From positions 1-64,000 of the forward strand of contig JAGVVL010000021.1 of NCBI GenBank assembly GCA_018287875.1: 64,000 bases of DNA. The letters are read 5' to 3'. This document shows, in pieces, positions 21,699 to 33,800 of this stretch. The first letter of the stretch is position 1. Every line of letters begins with the position of its first letter. The DNA comes from Nigrospora sphaerica. Taxonomy: Eukaryota; Ascomycota; Sordariomycetes; Amphisphaeriales; Apiosporaceae. Position numbers and translations under genes: made by a program. The notes beneath the pieces were generated by a model. That model was not told the DNA's origin. It saw nothing but the letters and a program-made list of their open reading frames with translations, and did not search any database.

Positions 21699-24076
21699 AT
21701 GTCGACCACCACAGTCATGGCCGCCCCGGTCGGCCTAGAACACCAGCCCGTTCAGGATGTGGCCAGCAATTTTCTGGGGTGCAATTCCAGAAGCTCCATG
21801 GCTCCCAACATGGACACAGCGGGCGAAATCCTTAGCGTCATCGAGCGTTATAGGATGTCACACGCGGGCCAGGCCGCCATCCCCGCAGACAGCCGGACCC
21901 GTTTCCTGAAACATATTGCTGCTCGCGTTGCCCAGGAGCAACCCGTTCGCATGTGCCTCCCCGCCTTTCCCTTCAAGTCTCCCAACACCGTCACCAAGGT
22001 GCTTGGGCGGCTGCCGGACAAGGCCGAAGAGTTTGCCCTCGCTCATCTCCATGGCATGTGTGCCGCGATCCAAGACATCTACAAGCCCGGGGCCAAGTTA
22101 ACCATCATCTCGGACGGTCTGGTGTATAATGGTGAGTGCTTTCAGCTGGTTCAGGGAGCGACGGGCTCAGTGACGCTCGCCTGTTCCTTGCGCCCTTTGT
22201 CGATTGAGAAGAGGAAATTTGCTGACAGAATCTATGTATCGACAGACCTCTTAGGCGTCGCAGACAGTGATGTCTGGGCCTACGGCACGGCGTTGAGGAC
22301 ACTGAGCGTCGAAAAAGGCTTCAGTCGACATCTTGGTTTCTCGCGCCTTAACGACCTGCTCCAGGCGGTGAATGACGGGGATGACGAGCTGGATGAGGCC
22401 TTCTACCTCGCTAAGGCCTCCGAATTCCGCGACACCTTCCTCAGTCGGTTCAGCGACGAGCAGCTCGACGTGTCGGAAAAGATTAAGGGAGACGACGATA
22501 CCTGTATGACGTACCGGGGCTACATCCGTTTCCTGGCCACAGACTTGGCGAATGTCTACCCGACGGGACCCAGCCGTTCTAAGTCCCAATACAAAAGAGA
22601 GATTGAGTCCATTGCGAAGAAGATGTTGCATAGGGGCGATGTGAGTTCCGCCCTACCCCCAATCCCTTTATCCTTGTTCTTTTTTCTTATCTGCTGACAC
22701 CAAATTGTCCAAAGGCCTTCGCCCGCGCCGTGAAAGAAAGGTTTTCCGATCATCTGCGCTTGTCCATCCACACCTCGACGCTCCAAAACAAAATATCCAT
22801 CTGTCTGCTGCCCACTGACACGACCTTCACCACCCCTTGGCACTCGAGCATCGCGTTCAGATTGGACGGAAGCGCGACCACAGGCCAGCGGGAATTCTTC
22901 GAGAGAAGCGAAGCCTGGGAGCTCGTCCACGAAAACGGCCGGCCCAGCTTCTTCCGGGAGCGGGCCGATCTGTACGCGTTGCTGCGCGTCCCGGACGAAG
23001 GCCCAAATCCGATTTCCATCACCCCCCTGTACCCCGCCGGTCTGCTGGTCCGCCCGGCGACCACACCGTCGAGCAACAACTACGGCAGCAGCGGCAGCTT
23101 GTCATTTCGCGATATCGACCCCCAGAAGCTCCGGGGTCTCGCGGAGCACAACTCGCCCGTCGTGCTGCGGGGCTTCGCCGGGACGACGGACCGGGACGCC
23201 TTTGTCGCCAAGGCCCATGAGCTCGGCGAACCGACCCCGTGGAAGTTCGGCCTTGTCCTCGAGGTCAAGGACCGCGGCGCCGATACTCGGGGCCTCAACA
23301 ACGTTCTCTCGGCCGAGTGGATGCCGTGGCACTATGACGGCCTCTTTAAGACGGAGAAGCGGAACAATGCGGACGGCACCGAGACTGTGGTTTCGACACC
23401 TCCAAGGTAACCTACATCCCTTCATATTTCACTTTAACAAGCGTTGGAAGAATTTTCGGCCCTCACCGCATGCTGTCGTTCATCGTATCTATAACGGAGT
23501 CTCCTTCCTCTTCCGGTCCCGATGCTTCTTCTTTCTTTCATCAACTTCGTTAACCCCTTTTAAGAACAGATTACGCTAACACTTGCCGCCTCAATCTCTA
23601 GGTTTCAAATGTTTACCTCCATCACGACGTCGCCCCCCAACACGGGCTTCACGCTCTTCGCGTCCTCAAGCCTCGTGACGCGGTACCTCCCGCGGCACCT
23701 GCCGCCGCTCGACGACCTGCGGGCCCGGACGTGGGCGGTGCAAACGGGCGGTTTCGAGAAGCTCGGCCTGGGCGACCTGCCGCTCTTCATGGACCACCCG
23801 ACGACAGGCCGGCCCTGCCTCCGGTTCCACGAGCCGTGGCCGCAGGCCAAGACGCGCTTCAAGCCCACGGCCGTCACCATCGAGCGCGAGGAGCCCGCCG
23901 CTAGCGACCGCATCTGTGAGGGTCTGAGCCAGGTGCTCCACGATCGCCGCGTGGCCTACTACCATGCCTGGGAGAAGGGGGACCTACTGTTAAGCGACAA
24001 TATCCTCGCCATGCACACGCGGAGCAATTTCACCGCGGGCTGCGACAGGGAGTTATGGAGGATCCATTTCGACTGA
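21699..24076 (+). CDS. Isocyanide synthase-dioxygenase fusion (DIT1/PvcA + TauD), 4 exons
   Basis: Two-domain enzyme. The N-terminal DIT1/PvcA-family domain is expected to turn an amino acid into an isonitrile (isocyanide), and the C-terminal TauD/PvcB-like Fe(II)/2-oxoglutarate oxygenase to modify it, for example by decarboxylation-desaturation. Exons 21699-22131, 22246-22640, 22715-23406 and 23602-24076 give 664 residues, phases consistent. Synthase-domain landmarks: FPFKSPN near residue 90, AEEFALAHLHGMCAAI near 108-123, the strand IISDGLVYND spanning intron 1, VWAYGTALRTL, and TYRGYIRFLATDL. Oxygenase landmarks: SPVVLRGFAG, the metal motif HYD at 482-484 (in MPWHYDGLF), PPRFQMF, and the distal His at 645 (AMHTRSNFTAGC) before the terminal RELWRIHFD. 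Intron 3 is long (195 nt). No NRPS module is fused. The amino-acid substrate and product cannot be told from sequence. This is the core gene of the cluster. Confidence 0.93.
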
Positions 24077-24297
24077 AGAAGGTGAGTAAAGGGTCTCTCT
24101 TCGAAGCTTGCTGGAATTATGCCCCTCTCTACCACTAACTGTGTCTGTGTTGCTCTTTATGTATATTAGGGTCTCTTCCCTCCTCTGGTTCTGATGCTTT
24201 TTACATCTTTGATTAACTGATTCACCGCCGTTTAACGAAGCATTTGTCACGGACAAGCCTAGCTAATCTAGCTGAAGCTGCTGAGATGGAGTCAAGG

Positions 24298-24756
24298 TTA
24301 GATTGAATAATTAGTTAAAGGTATAGAAGGGTTACGGCATGGGTACATAGGTAAAGGGCATGGGAGCGCATGGACCACTGGCCAGCAGGACGTACCGCTA
24401 GCTGGATATATTCCTGCCAAACAGTGACTGAGAGAAGCCTGTTCCTCTTCTTTTCCTATTGACCTGTAGTTTTCGCATCTCAATAGAACCTTCAGGGCAT
24501 CACCAGATCCCTCGTTCTTTGAACCGTGACAGCTTTGCGCCTTCTCCCGCACTTCCAATGTCGCTCGATGCATCTCCTTCGCCGCCTCATACTTCCTCTG
24601 ACTAGAGAGTACGACGGCCAGGTTGTTCATGCTGTTGAGTGTGAAAGGGTTCTCACGGCTTAGCACCGCCTCCCTTAGCTCTAGGGTCGCCTGGTGCATC
24701 TCCTCCGCCGCCTCGTACTTCCTCTGGCTATCGAGTAGGTTGCCTAGGTTACTCAT
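24298..24756 (-). pseudogene. TPR (kinesin-light-chain-like) repeat fragment
   Basis: 152 codons start with two 42-residue TPR units, each containing SQRKYEAAEEMHQATLELRE or a close variant with NPFTLNSMNNLAVVL. This is the pattern found at the C-terminus of fungal NB-ARC/TPR proteins. The upstream part of such a protein is missing: the frame starts right beside a 12-bp minisatellite. The 3' half is repeated, more decayed, at about 40880-41100. A fragment of an NLR-type gene is the best reading; function is unlikely. Confidence 0.65.
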
Positions 24757-24821
24757 AATGACGAGAGTGACTAGGCTCTTCTAACCCCCACCATGGACCG
24801 CCTCTCGAGCCTTACCTCCAG

Positions 24822-24902
24822 CCAGCCCTCCAGCCAGCCCTCCAGCCAGCCCTCCAGCCAGCCCTCCAGCCAGCCCTCCAGCCAGCCCTCCAGCCAGTCC
24901 AC
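24822..24902 (+). repeat. 12-bp minisatellite
   Basis: About seven direct copies of CCAGCCAGCCCT. It abuts the truncated 5' side of the TPR fragment. Confidence 0.9.
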
Positions 24903-25582
24903 CGACCCTTAAGGCAGTGCTTCGTCGGTTGACAGCATCCCCGAACCTCCTGCGAGCCCTGGTGGTTCGGACGGGTCTTCAGAAAGCGACGAGGGTGAGT
25001 TACCCTCACTGCAGACGAAGACGGAAGCGAAGACGAAGAGGAAGACGAAGAGTTGCCCCCTCCCAGCCAAGGGTACAGCTGGTGGAGGCGTGGGAAAGGC
25101 GCCGCCAGGAATCGTCTGCAACAGAGGAATCAGCCCTCCAGTCCTTCGGGCCTCCAGAGCCTATCGAGAACGCCAGCAGCGCTGGTGAGAGGCCTGTCCG
25201 GACTGGGGATGGCCTGGCGTTGGTGTTGCAATTGCAACTGCTAGCGGTTCCTCAAGCAGGCGGGGCCGCAGACGGGCTCCAGTGCAGTCCAGCCAGGCAG
25301 GTCAGTCTCCCCAGGCCTGCAGATGCCAGCCTTGCAATTGCAACTAACTAACCTACATCTAGTCCAGCCAGGCCAGCCTCCGCCATCCTCATCACCACCG
25401 GTAATTCAGCTAGGGACGCCGCTCCTAGCTGCGGAGACGCAGCGCTTGGAGCCTCAACGGCGCATCCTACGTCGAAGGAATCGCCGGCTCGCTGGCGCTG
25501 GCGCTGGCTTTGAGGTTGCAACTCAGCCCCCTCCAGCGGTGGCAGGACCCTCGACCTTGACGTCAGCGCGAGCGCCAACTTA
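24903..25582. repeat. Dispersed repeat, related to sequence near 36.2 kb
   Basis: In reverse complement the stretch 24900-25080 matches 36190-36350 over about 170 bases (shared GGAGGTTC, CTCGTCGCTTTC and ACTCTTCGTCTTC), the latter copy being RIP-mutated. On the plus strand it holds a low-complexity frame rich in Ser/Pro/Gln and acidic residues with no known domain. Before the inversion it would directly follow position 3309. Confidence 0.5.
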
Positions 25583-25787
25583 AAGGCACTGTATATTATT
25601 ATTATTATTATTATTCTTACACCTAGCGACCTATTTAGGCCATGAGGACCCCCTGCGCATCTTAGCCTAGGAAAACCGTTCCGGGCTGACGTCCGGCCGG
25701 GTGAAAAACCTAGGTTCCGCTGCGTCGTACCGCTTCTATCTACTCTTTGACCTGCCATACCGAGATCGGGCTCAGCGCGCCCGCTTC

Positions 25788-28700
25788 CTAGCTGATAAGT
25801 TGATTCGCTAGCTGGAACATGTCCAGCCTTCCGGAGCGGAGTAGCCATCTCGCGATAATTCCTGCTTTTCCTGGGGTGTCGAGCATCCTGTCCGTGTCTA
25901 CCGGTCCTCCTAGAGCTTGGACGAGATGCTCTCGTCTTTCTCTTTCCCGTGGGCAGAAAACGAGGATATGCCGGACGGTCTCCCTGCCCTGACCACAGAC
26001 GCACCAGGGCTGTCGAAGCCCGGGACCCTACGCTTAAAAAGGAAGTCTCGCAGCCCAATCTTGCCAGTCCTCGCTTGGACGAGGATGGAGCTCTCGGCCT
26101 TATGGAGTCCCTTATAGAGCTTGAGGACGTGTTTGTCTGGCGGCATCTTAGTTGCTGTCGGGGTTCGTGCTATTCGATTTTGCTGCGCTTGTTGCCATCT
26201 TTGAAGCCAGTCTCTCCTCAGCCTTATGTGCTGAGTCTCCAGCTAGCCATTCGTCTAGCCACCTCTTACGATCGGGAGCGTCGGGGCCTTTCGGTCTGCG
26301 CCGGCGAGTCGGTCTTGTTAGGATCCATCTAGCTGCGCTATCGCATCTCGCTTGGATGAGTGATGCGATACGCGGCTGTTGGAGCCTCTCTTCCGATGCC
26401 GCCACCCTTCTGTTGAGCCACGTGTCTAAGGGGGACACGTAAGCTTCCGTTTCTAGTACTGCGGTGGCCGTGGCTTTGAAAGCTCCTGTGACCTTTCGAA
26501 GGCACTCTATCTGGACGTCGTTGAGTGCCTTGGCTCTATTTTTCGAGATCTGGCGGTGCCACTCTAAAGCTCCATAGCCTATCGCAGACCGTACGACGGC
26601 TGTATAGACTTGGCGGGCTTGCTGGAGAGACGCGCCCCATGTCGAGCCGGCTATCCAGTCTAGAGCATAGACCTGCGTCGCCATCTTCTTCGATATCGAC
26701 TGGATGTGGACGTCCCAGCGGAGACGTCTATCCACCTGGATGCCAAGGACGCGGCAGGAGTCTTCTGGTTCGATTTCGTGGCCTTCTAAGGCTATCTTTA
26801 TATCCGGACCTTTCCGTCTTCGAGAGAAGTGGACTAGGTGATATTTCTGGACTGCAAAGGTCATGCCGTGGCTGACTGCCTATTCTTTACAGATCCTGTG
26901 AGCGGCTTCCAGCCGCTCGCAAGTCTGCTCGGGGTCCAAACCGAAGCCCACGAGGTTTGTGTCGTCTGCGAAGGCTATAGTAGCTATTCCTGGTATAGCG
27001 CGGAGAGCCTTATAAAGACCGGCTGTATAGAGGCAGAAGAGGATGGGCGATAAAGGTGAGCCCTGCGGGACGCCTGCCGGAACTGGGATCTCGTCCGATT
27101 CCTGGCTATCGAAGAATAGCGTAGTGGACCGGTTAGATAAGAAGCTTCGGATCCAGCTAATAGTCTATATAGGGACCCTTAGCGCTCGCAGGTTAGCGAG
27201 GAGCCTTCCATGGTCGACCGAGTCGAAAGCGCCCGAAATATCCAGCGAAAGAAGGGTTGCTGCGCCTCCATGTTTCCAGGCTGTACGGACTAGGTCCGTT
27301 AGCAACCGTAAGGCTGTTTCCGTGGAGCGGCCTTTCCGGTTGCCCATCTGTTCGTCCGGGAGCAGTCCGTTCTCTTCGGCAAAGCTAGCTAGCCGTTGCG
27401 CTAGTAGGCTCTCGATCGCTTTCCCTATAGTGTTGAGCAGCGCGATAGGTCTCCATCCGCCGGCTTGGTGATACTCGTTTGGCTGCTTTCCTGGCTTCCG
27501 GAGGATGACGGTGACTGCTTTCCGGAACGCTCTTGGATAGTATCCTATATGCCAGCACGCTTCCGCTAGGGAGGCCAAGGCCTGGAAGAGGGGCTTTCCT
27601 AGGCGTTTAAGGAATCCGTTCGAAGCTGGTCTGGTCCAGGTGCCTTCCACTGGCCTGCCTTAGTAAGGACGTCTTGGACTTGTTCTGCTGTCACCTTGCT
27701 GTCCATATCGAGAGGCGCTGCGAGCCGGTTCGTTGTTCGGAAGCCGGTGTACGTAGCCTTAGGGAGGGATAGAACCTCTCTCGGAAGGCCTCTGTTTTCT
27801 CCTTATGGGTCGTTACTTCGCCACGCGGTGTGTAGAGTGTAGGGACTGCCGGGGGTAACGGTGGTGCTGCTCCTTCCGTTCTTGCCCATCTCGCGATATT
27901 CCAGACGCCAGCTGGCTGGCTAGAGGTCTCGTGAAGCATGCCTCTCCAGGTCGCTGTCTTTGCGGTGCGGATCGTTTTCTTTTTCGTAAGGGATGCTTGC
28001 CGAAGGGCTCGCCAGGCTGCGTCTGTCCTGTCGGATAGCCATGCTCGCTGGGCTCGTCTCTCCTCCTCTATAGCTCTTTTTATATCGTGGTTCCACCAGG
28101 CCTTGCCTCTCCTTAGAGTGGCGGAGGGGGCAACTAGGTCGGCTATCCGTGTTAGCTCCTTAGTTAACGTCTCGGTGTAGCTATCGATTTCTTCTGGTGT
28201 CTCGAGTTGCCCTGGCTGTGGTAGGTATGCCGCCTCTGCCTTCGCCTGGTCGTAGTCAGCTGTTTTCCAGCTGCGTCGTAGCCTGTCTTGGCGGTCTATA
28301 CGGGGTCCAGCCACGCGTATCACCTGAGGGAGGTGATCGGATCCTGCGTATGGTGCGTATCCGTCATAGGCGACCCGGAGATCGTCTGTGGCCCAGGCTA
28401 GGTCGATCGTAGAGTCTGCGCATCCTTTTCGTGTCCATGTCGGTGTTCCAGGGGGTGTGATCAGCTGGAGTCTCCAGGATTCTGCTAGCTGGAGCAGCTT
28501 ATCAGCTGCCCTATGGGGTCGGACGTTGTATCCTCCCCAGACGGGGTGGTGGACGTTGAAGTCTCCCATGAGGACTGTTCGTCTTAGCTGGGGTTCGTCA
28601 TGGAGGGCTTCGATAGCGGGTAGGTCCGATCTGCTGGTGGACCCAGGGGAGGCGAGTATATGCAGATAACCGTTATAGGACCGTCTGGTAGTTGGATTGT

Positions 28701-28967
28701 GATGTGACACTTATCTGGCTGCGCCTCGTATGTCCACTGCGCTGGGGTGTACTTCTTATTAATATAGATGCATGCCCTACCTCCCTCGATTGCGTAGAGT
28801 AGGAAGTATAGAGAGGATCTCGGGCAGTAGGTGGTCGGCATATTTGGGTTTCGCCAGGGCTCTTGGATAGCTAGGACGTCGTACTCTTCGGAGATGGCAT
28901 CGACTACCGGGATCTGTGCTTTCTTGCTTTTCTGCGTGTTCTAGTGTAGGATCCTTAGCGCTGTCAT
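25788..28967 (-). pseudogene. LINE ORF2 of copy 3 (endonuclease-reverse transcriptase), broken
   Basis: Same domain order as in copy 1. The start ATG overlaps the ORF1 stop, followed by a TAG at codon 9, then endonuclease, reverse transcriptase (AGVPQGSPLSPILF, AFADDTNL) and a C-terminal Cys/His cluster. It is less damaged than copy 1: the frame is open from the end of the endonuclease through the linker to the start of the RT domain (28710-27691), and the Trp lost in copy 1 (GST*GAS) is intact here as GSTWGAS. It shares the frameshift near codon 105 and the stops before TISWIRSF and before AVSHGMTF. Confidence 0.8.
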
Positions 28968-30028
28968 GGTCGAGCGTGGATGCTGTTTAGTGTTGACTCC
29001 GGTGTTTCGATGTCCATGTCGTCTATCTCTTCGTGGGTTCTGCTGCGGGCTCTGCCAGTGCTTCTAGTACGGCAGCTGGTCGCTCGACGCTTCCGCGGCT
29101 GAACTGTCTGCTAGTCTTCGGCTGTTGTCTTAGGGGGTTCTTGCGAGGGCAGTGCGAATCCCTTCGGTCTTGTGATATAAGCAGCCTTGGCAATCTGGAC
29201 CTGCTCTTGGCGGACTGGGCACTCCTTAGACCACGCAGTGTGTGGTCCTCGGCATGCTGGACAGCAGTACCGGCTCTTATTCTCGGCTTCTGGGCATTCT
29301 TTATCATCATGCTTTGTTGAAGAGCAGAGCCCGCACCTACGTGCGTGGCGGCAGACACGGGCGATATGTCCATAACGGTAACAGTGGTAGCATTGCTTAA
29401 GCTGTGCTCCTTCGGCGAAGGGCTCGCATGGATAGTAGCCATACTGCCAAATAAGGCCGTCTCGACATAGCTGTTCCGCTTGTTGAACCGTGGGTACTGC
29501 AATATATAGGGCCGTGACCTTCCCAGACGAGGTCTTAGCGTTGCGAGGTAGCTTGGCCTCTAGTACGTCGATAGGGCCGCCGGGCTGGTTCCGGAGTTGG
29601 ACTCCTAGCTGCCCTTGGTTCGTCTCTATGGCCTCTTTGTTAATGCCATGGGCCACCACCAGGATCTTTCTCTTCTGGATGGAGGCACTCTCTCCGAAGG
29701 CCTCGGCGGTCCAGTTTAGGTCGGCTTCTAGGCCTCCTATTCCCCGGGTCAAGTTCTCTGCGCTTTCTATAGAAAGGGGGGGAATAGAAGGTTTGCACCT
29801 TAAGCAGCCCGCAAGGGCATATCCCTCTCTAGGACCACCGACATGCGCATCCGTCCTCTCGAGCCATAGCACGACCTCCTCGACCTGCAGCCTCCCAGGA
29901 TAGCACCTGCGCCAGCGACACTCCGACAGAGAAGATGCCCTTTGGCACAATCGAAGGCAGTCCGTCTCATCCTTGTCTCCAGGTCCCTGGGCTGGCCCAA
30001 TCCAGCTGTTCATCCCCTTCCACGGCAA
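28964..30028 (-). pseudogene. LINE ORF1 of copy 3, chimeric N-terminus, one nonsense codon
   Basis: From ATG 30028, the first about 105 residues (MPWKGMNSWIGPAQGPG.., ending near EADLN) are unrelated to ORF1 of copy 1. From WTAEAFGESASIQKRK onward the two agree, including the three zinc knuckles. A TAG replaces a Trp codon at 29111-29113 (after TAED). The frame then continues to the stop at 28964. Either the family has two ORF1 5' modules or this copy gained foreign 5' sequence by template switching. Confidence 0.7.
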
Positions 30029-30861
30029 GTCCTCGAACCGGTTCCATCTCTAGTCGACCCTAGTGCGAGTAGGGGACGTAGGGGCTACCCTGTTCTTCTG
30101 CTGGTCCCGCGGTCGTCGTGCTATGCTACGGCCCACCGGTGTCCTAGGGTGGCGAGCCCTAGACCGGCTTCCCGTTGCTCGCCGCCATCTCTGCCGGCGA
30201 GCCGACTATATCTTGCCGTAGGCCTTCGGTAAGGGGTACCACCACGCCGGCATAGTACCCTGTAAGGCCTCGACTAACCTGCCCTGATCCACCATATGTT
30301 CGTCTCCGGAGCGGTGCGCTGTCACCTTAAAGGGCGACACAGGCGGCCAGCCGTAGCCACTATTGCCTTAACGACTCCGTCCCTATGTTCTTAACAACTT
30401 CCATTACTCCGTACGCACGTCCACTTAGGTATTCGTTTGATGCCCTCGCGGCTGTTCGCTGCAAGCCGTCTCAGAGCTCGGCAGGGCCGAGGGTGTCCTA
30501 TCGTCGCTTCGAGAACCGAGTCGACGTCGGATGGTTTTTCTACCCAAATCCCTCTATAAAGACGAGGGCCTTCGCTGCGCGGCCGATTTGTCGTCGATTC
30601 GGCGTCGCGTGGTGTCGATTTTCGAGGATGCTTGCTACGTTTAGCGGGGGCGAAAAGTTTTCGGTCGTGCGACGCCCGAAAATCCCGCATCACAGATCGT
30701 ATCAGCAAAACTCCAGAGCAGCGACATAGCGACGCAGCAATAGCGCCTCGCTGCACTTTCGTGCAGAATGCGTCTCTACATCGGCTCTTCCTCAGTCAAT
30801 TGACCCAGGAAGATTTCCAGCCGGCGCCGCGGGGAGGCTGTAGAGTCCGACTTCGCCAGCC

Positions 30862-33800
30862 CTATAAGGAAATTAAAGCTCTTAAGACGTACGCCACAGC
30901 TACTACTACCCTTACCGCCGCCCCGGCGCCTAGGGCCCCCCAGGTAGCTAAGACTCTGCCTCCTCGACACGAACGGGAGGTAACGGTTAAGGCCGTAGGA
31001 ACTGAAGGCCGCACTTATAAAGAGATCTTGCCGAAAGTTAACGCAGCAACAGGTAGAGAAACAGCAATAGCCGTATAGAAGCTTCCTAATAAAGACTATA
31101 CTATTATCTGCAAGACAGCAGAAGAGAAGCGACAGCTAGAAACTGACCGGGTCTAGACCACTGAGGCCTTCGGAGAGAACGCCTTTATTTAGAAGAGAAA
31201 GATCCTAGTGGTGGCTTATAGCATCAATAAGGAGGCTATTAAGACGAACTAAGGGCAGTTAAAAGTCCAACTCCGGAAGCAGCCCGGCGGCCCTATCGAC
31301 GTCCTGGAGGCCAAGCTCCCTCGCAACGCTAAGACCTCGTCTAGGAAGGTCACAGCCCTATGTATTGCAGTACCCACGGTTCAACAAGCGGAACAGCTAT
31401 GCCGAGACGGCCTTATTTAGCAGTATGGCTACTATCTATGCGAGCCATTTACTGAAGGAGCATAGCTTAAGCAATACTACCACTGCTACCGTTATAGACA
31501 TATCGCCTATATCTGCTGCCACGCACATAGGTGCAGGCTCTGCTCTTTAATAAAACATGACGATAAAGAATACCCAGAAGCCGAGAATAAGAACCGGTAC
31601 TGCTGTCTAGCATACCGAGCACCACACACTGCGTAGTTTAAGGAGTGTCCAGTCCGCTAAGAGCAGGTCCAGATCGCTAAGGCTACTTATATCATAAGAC
31701 CGAAGGGATTTGCACTGCCCTTATAAGAACCCCCCAAGCCAACAGCTAAGGACTGGCAAACAGTATAGCCGCGGAAGCGTCGAGCAACCAGCTGCCGTAT
31801 TAGAAGCACTGGCAGAGCCCGTAGTAGAACCCACGAAGAGATAGACAACATGGATATCGAAACACCGGAGTCAACACTAAATAGTATCCACGCTCGACTA
31901 TGATAGCGCTAAGGACCTTACATTGGAACACGTAAAAAAGTAAAAAAGCACAGATCCCGGCAGTCGATACTATCTTTAAAGAGTACGACGTCCTGGCTAT
32001 TTAAGAGCATTAGCGAAATCTATATATGCCGACCACCTACTGCCCAAGATCCTCTCCGTACTACCTACTTTACGCGATTGAGGGAAGTAGGGTATGTATT
32101 TACATTAATAAGAAGTACACCCTAATGTAATGGATATACGAGGTGTAGCCGGATAAGTGTCGTATCATAATCCAACTACTAGATGGTCCTATAATAGTTG
32201 TCTGTATATACTCGCCTCCCCTTAGGTCCACTAGCAGATCGGACCTGCCCGCTATCGAAGCCTTCTATACCGAACCCTAGCTAAGACAAATAGTCCTCGT
32301 GGGAGACTTTAACGTCCACCACCCTATTTAGGGAGGATACAACGTCCGACCCTATAATGCAGCTAACAAGCTGCTCCAGCTAGCAGAATCCTGGAGACTC
32401 CAGCTGATCACTCCCCTTAGAACACCGACATGGACTCGAAGAAGGTACATGGACTCCACGATCGACTTAGCGTGGGCCACGGACGATCTCCGAGCTGCCT
32501 ACGACGGGTATACCCTATTTGCTAGATCCAATCACCTCCCCTAGGTGATACACGTGGCTGGACCCTGTATAGATTATTAAGACAGGCCACGACATAACTA
32601 GAAAACAGCTGATTATAACCAGGCGAAGGCAAAAGCGGCACACCTACCACAGCTAGGGCGACTCGAGACACCAGAAGAAATCGATAGCTACACCGAAACG
32701 TTAACTAAGGAATTAACTCGGATAGCTAACCTAGTTGCCCCCCTCCGCTACTCTAAAGGGAGAGGTAAAGCTTAGTGGAACCACGAGATAGAAGAAGCTA
32801 TAAAAAAGGAGCGACGAGCTTAGCAGACATCTCTTTCCAATAGGATAGACGCAGCTTAGCGAGCCCTCCGTTAGTCAACTCTCTTAAAGAAGAAAGCAAT
32901 CTAAGAAGCCAAGACGGCGTCCTAGAGATATATACTCCACGAGGCGTCTAACTAGCCAGCTGGCGTCTAGAATATTGCGAGATAGGCAAGAACGGAAGGA
33001 GCAGCACCGCCGTTACCCCCAGCAGTCCCTGCGCTCTACACACCGCGTAGTAAAGCAACGACCTATAAGGAGAAAACAGAGGCCTTCCGAGAGAGGTTCT
33101 ATCCCCTCCTTAAGGCTATGTACACCGGCTTCCGAATAACGAACCGGCTCGTAGCGCCCCTTGATATGGACAGAAAGGTGACAGCAGAACAAGTCTAAGA
33201 CGTCCTCACTAAAGTAGGCCAGTGGAAAGCGCCTAGGCTAGACCAGCTTCCGAACGGATTCCTTAAACGCTTAGGAAAGCCCCTCTTCTAAGCATTGGCC
33301 TCCCTAGCGGAAACATGCTGGCATATAGGATACTATCTAAGAGCGTTCCGGAAAGCAGTCACCGTTATCCTCCGGAAGCTAGGAAAACAGCTAAACGAGT
33401 ACTACTAAGCCGGCGGATAGAGACTTATCGCCTTACTTAACACTATAGGGAAGGTAATCGAGAGCCTGCTAACGCAACGGCTAGCGAACTTTGCCGAGGA
33501 GAACGGGATACTCCCAGACGAACAAATGGGGAACCGAAAGGGCCGCTTTACAGAAACGGCCCTACGTTTGCTAACGGACCTAGTCTGTACAGCTTGGAAG
33601 TACGGAGGCGTAGCAACCTTTCTATCACTAGATATCTTAGGCGCTTTTGACTCTGTGGACTATAGAAGGCTCCTTATTAACCTACGTGCGCTAAAGGTCT
33701 CTATATAGACTATTAGCTGGATCCGAAGCTTCCTATTTAACCAGTCCACAACGCTATTCTTCGATAGCCAGGAATCGGACGAGATCCCAACCCCAGCAGG

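Larger units (their letters stand above)
25591..30861 (-). mobile_element. Non-LTR retrotransposon (LINE), copy 3, with a divergent 5' region
   Basis: From about 29715 down to the (ATT)n tail (about 25593-25615) it matches copy 1 almost base for base, in the opposite orientation. The region 29715-30861 has no counterpart in copy 1. It is nonetheless inside the element, because the 13-base duplication CTATAAGGAAATT adjoins 30861 (30862-30874) and recurs beside the tail of copy 1 (8150-8162). The tail-side duplication pairs with the 5' flank of copy 1. The copy is thus a recombinant with copy 1. Confidence 0.85.
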
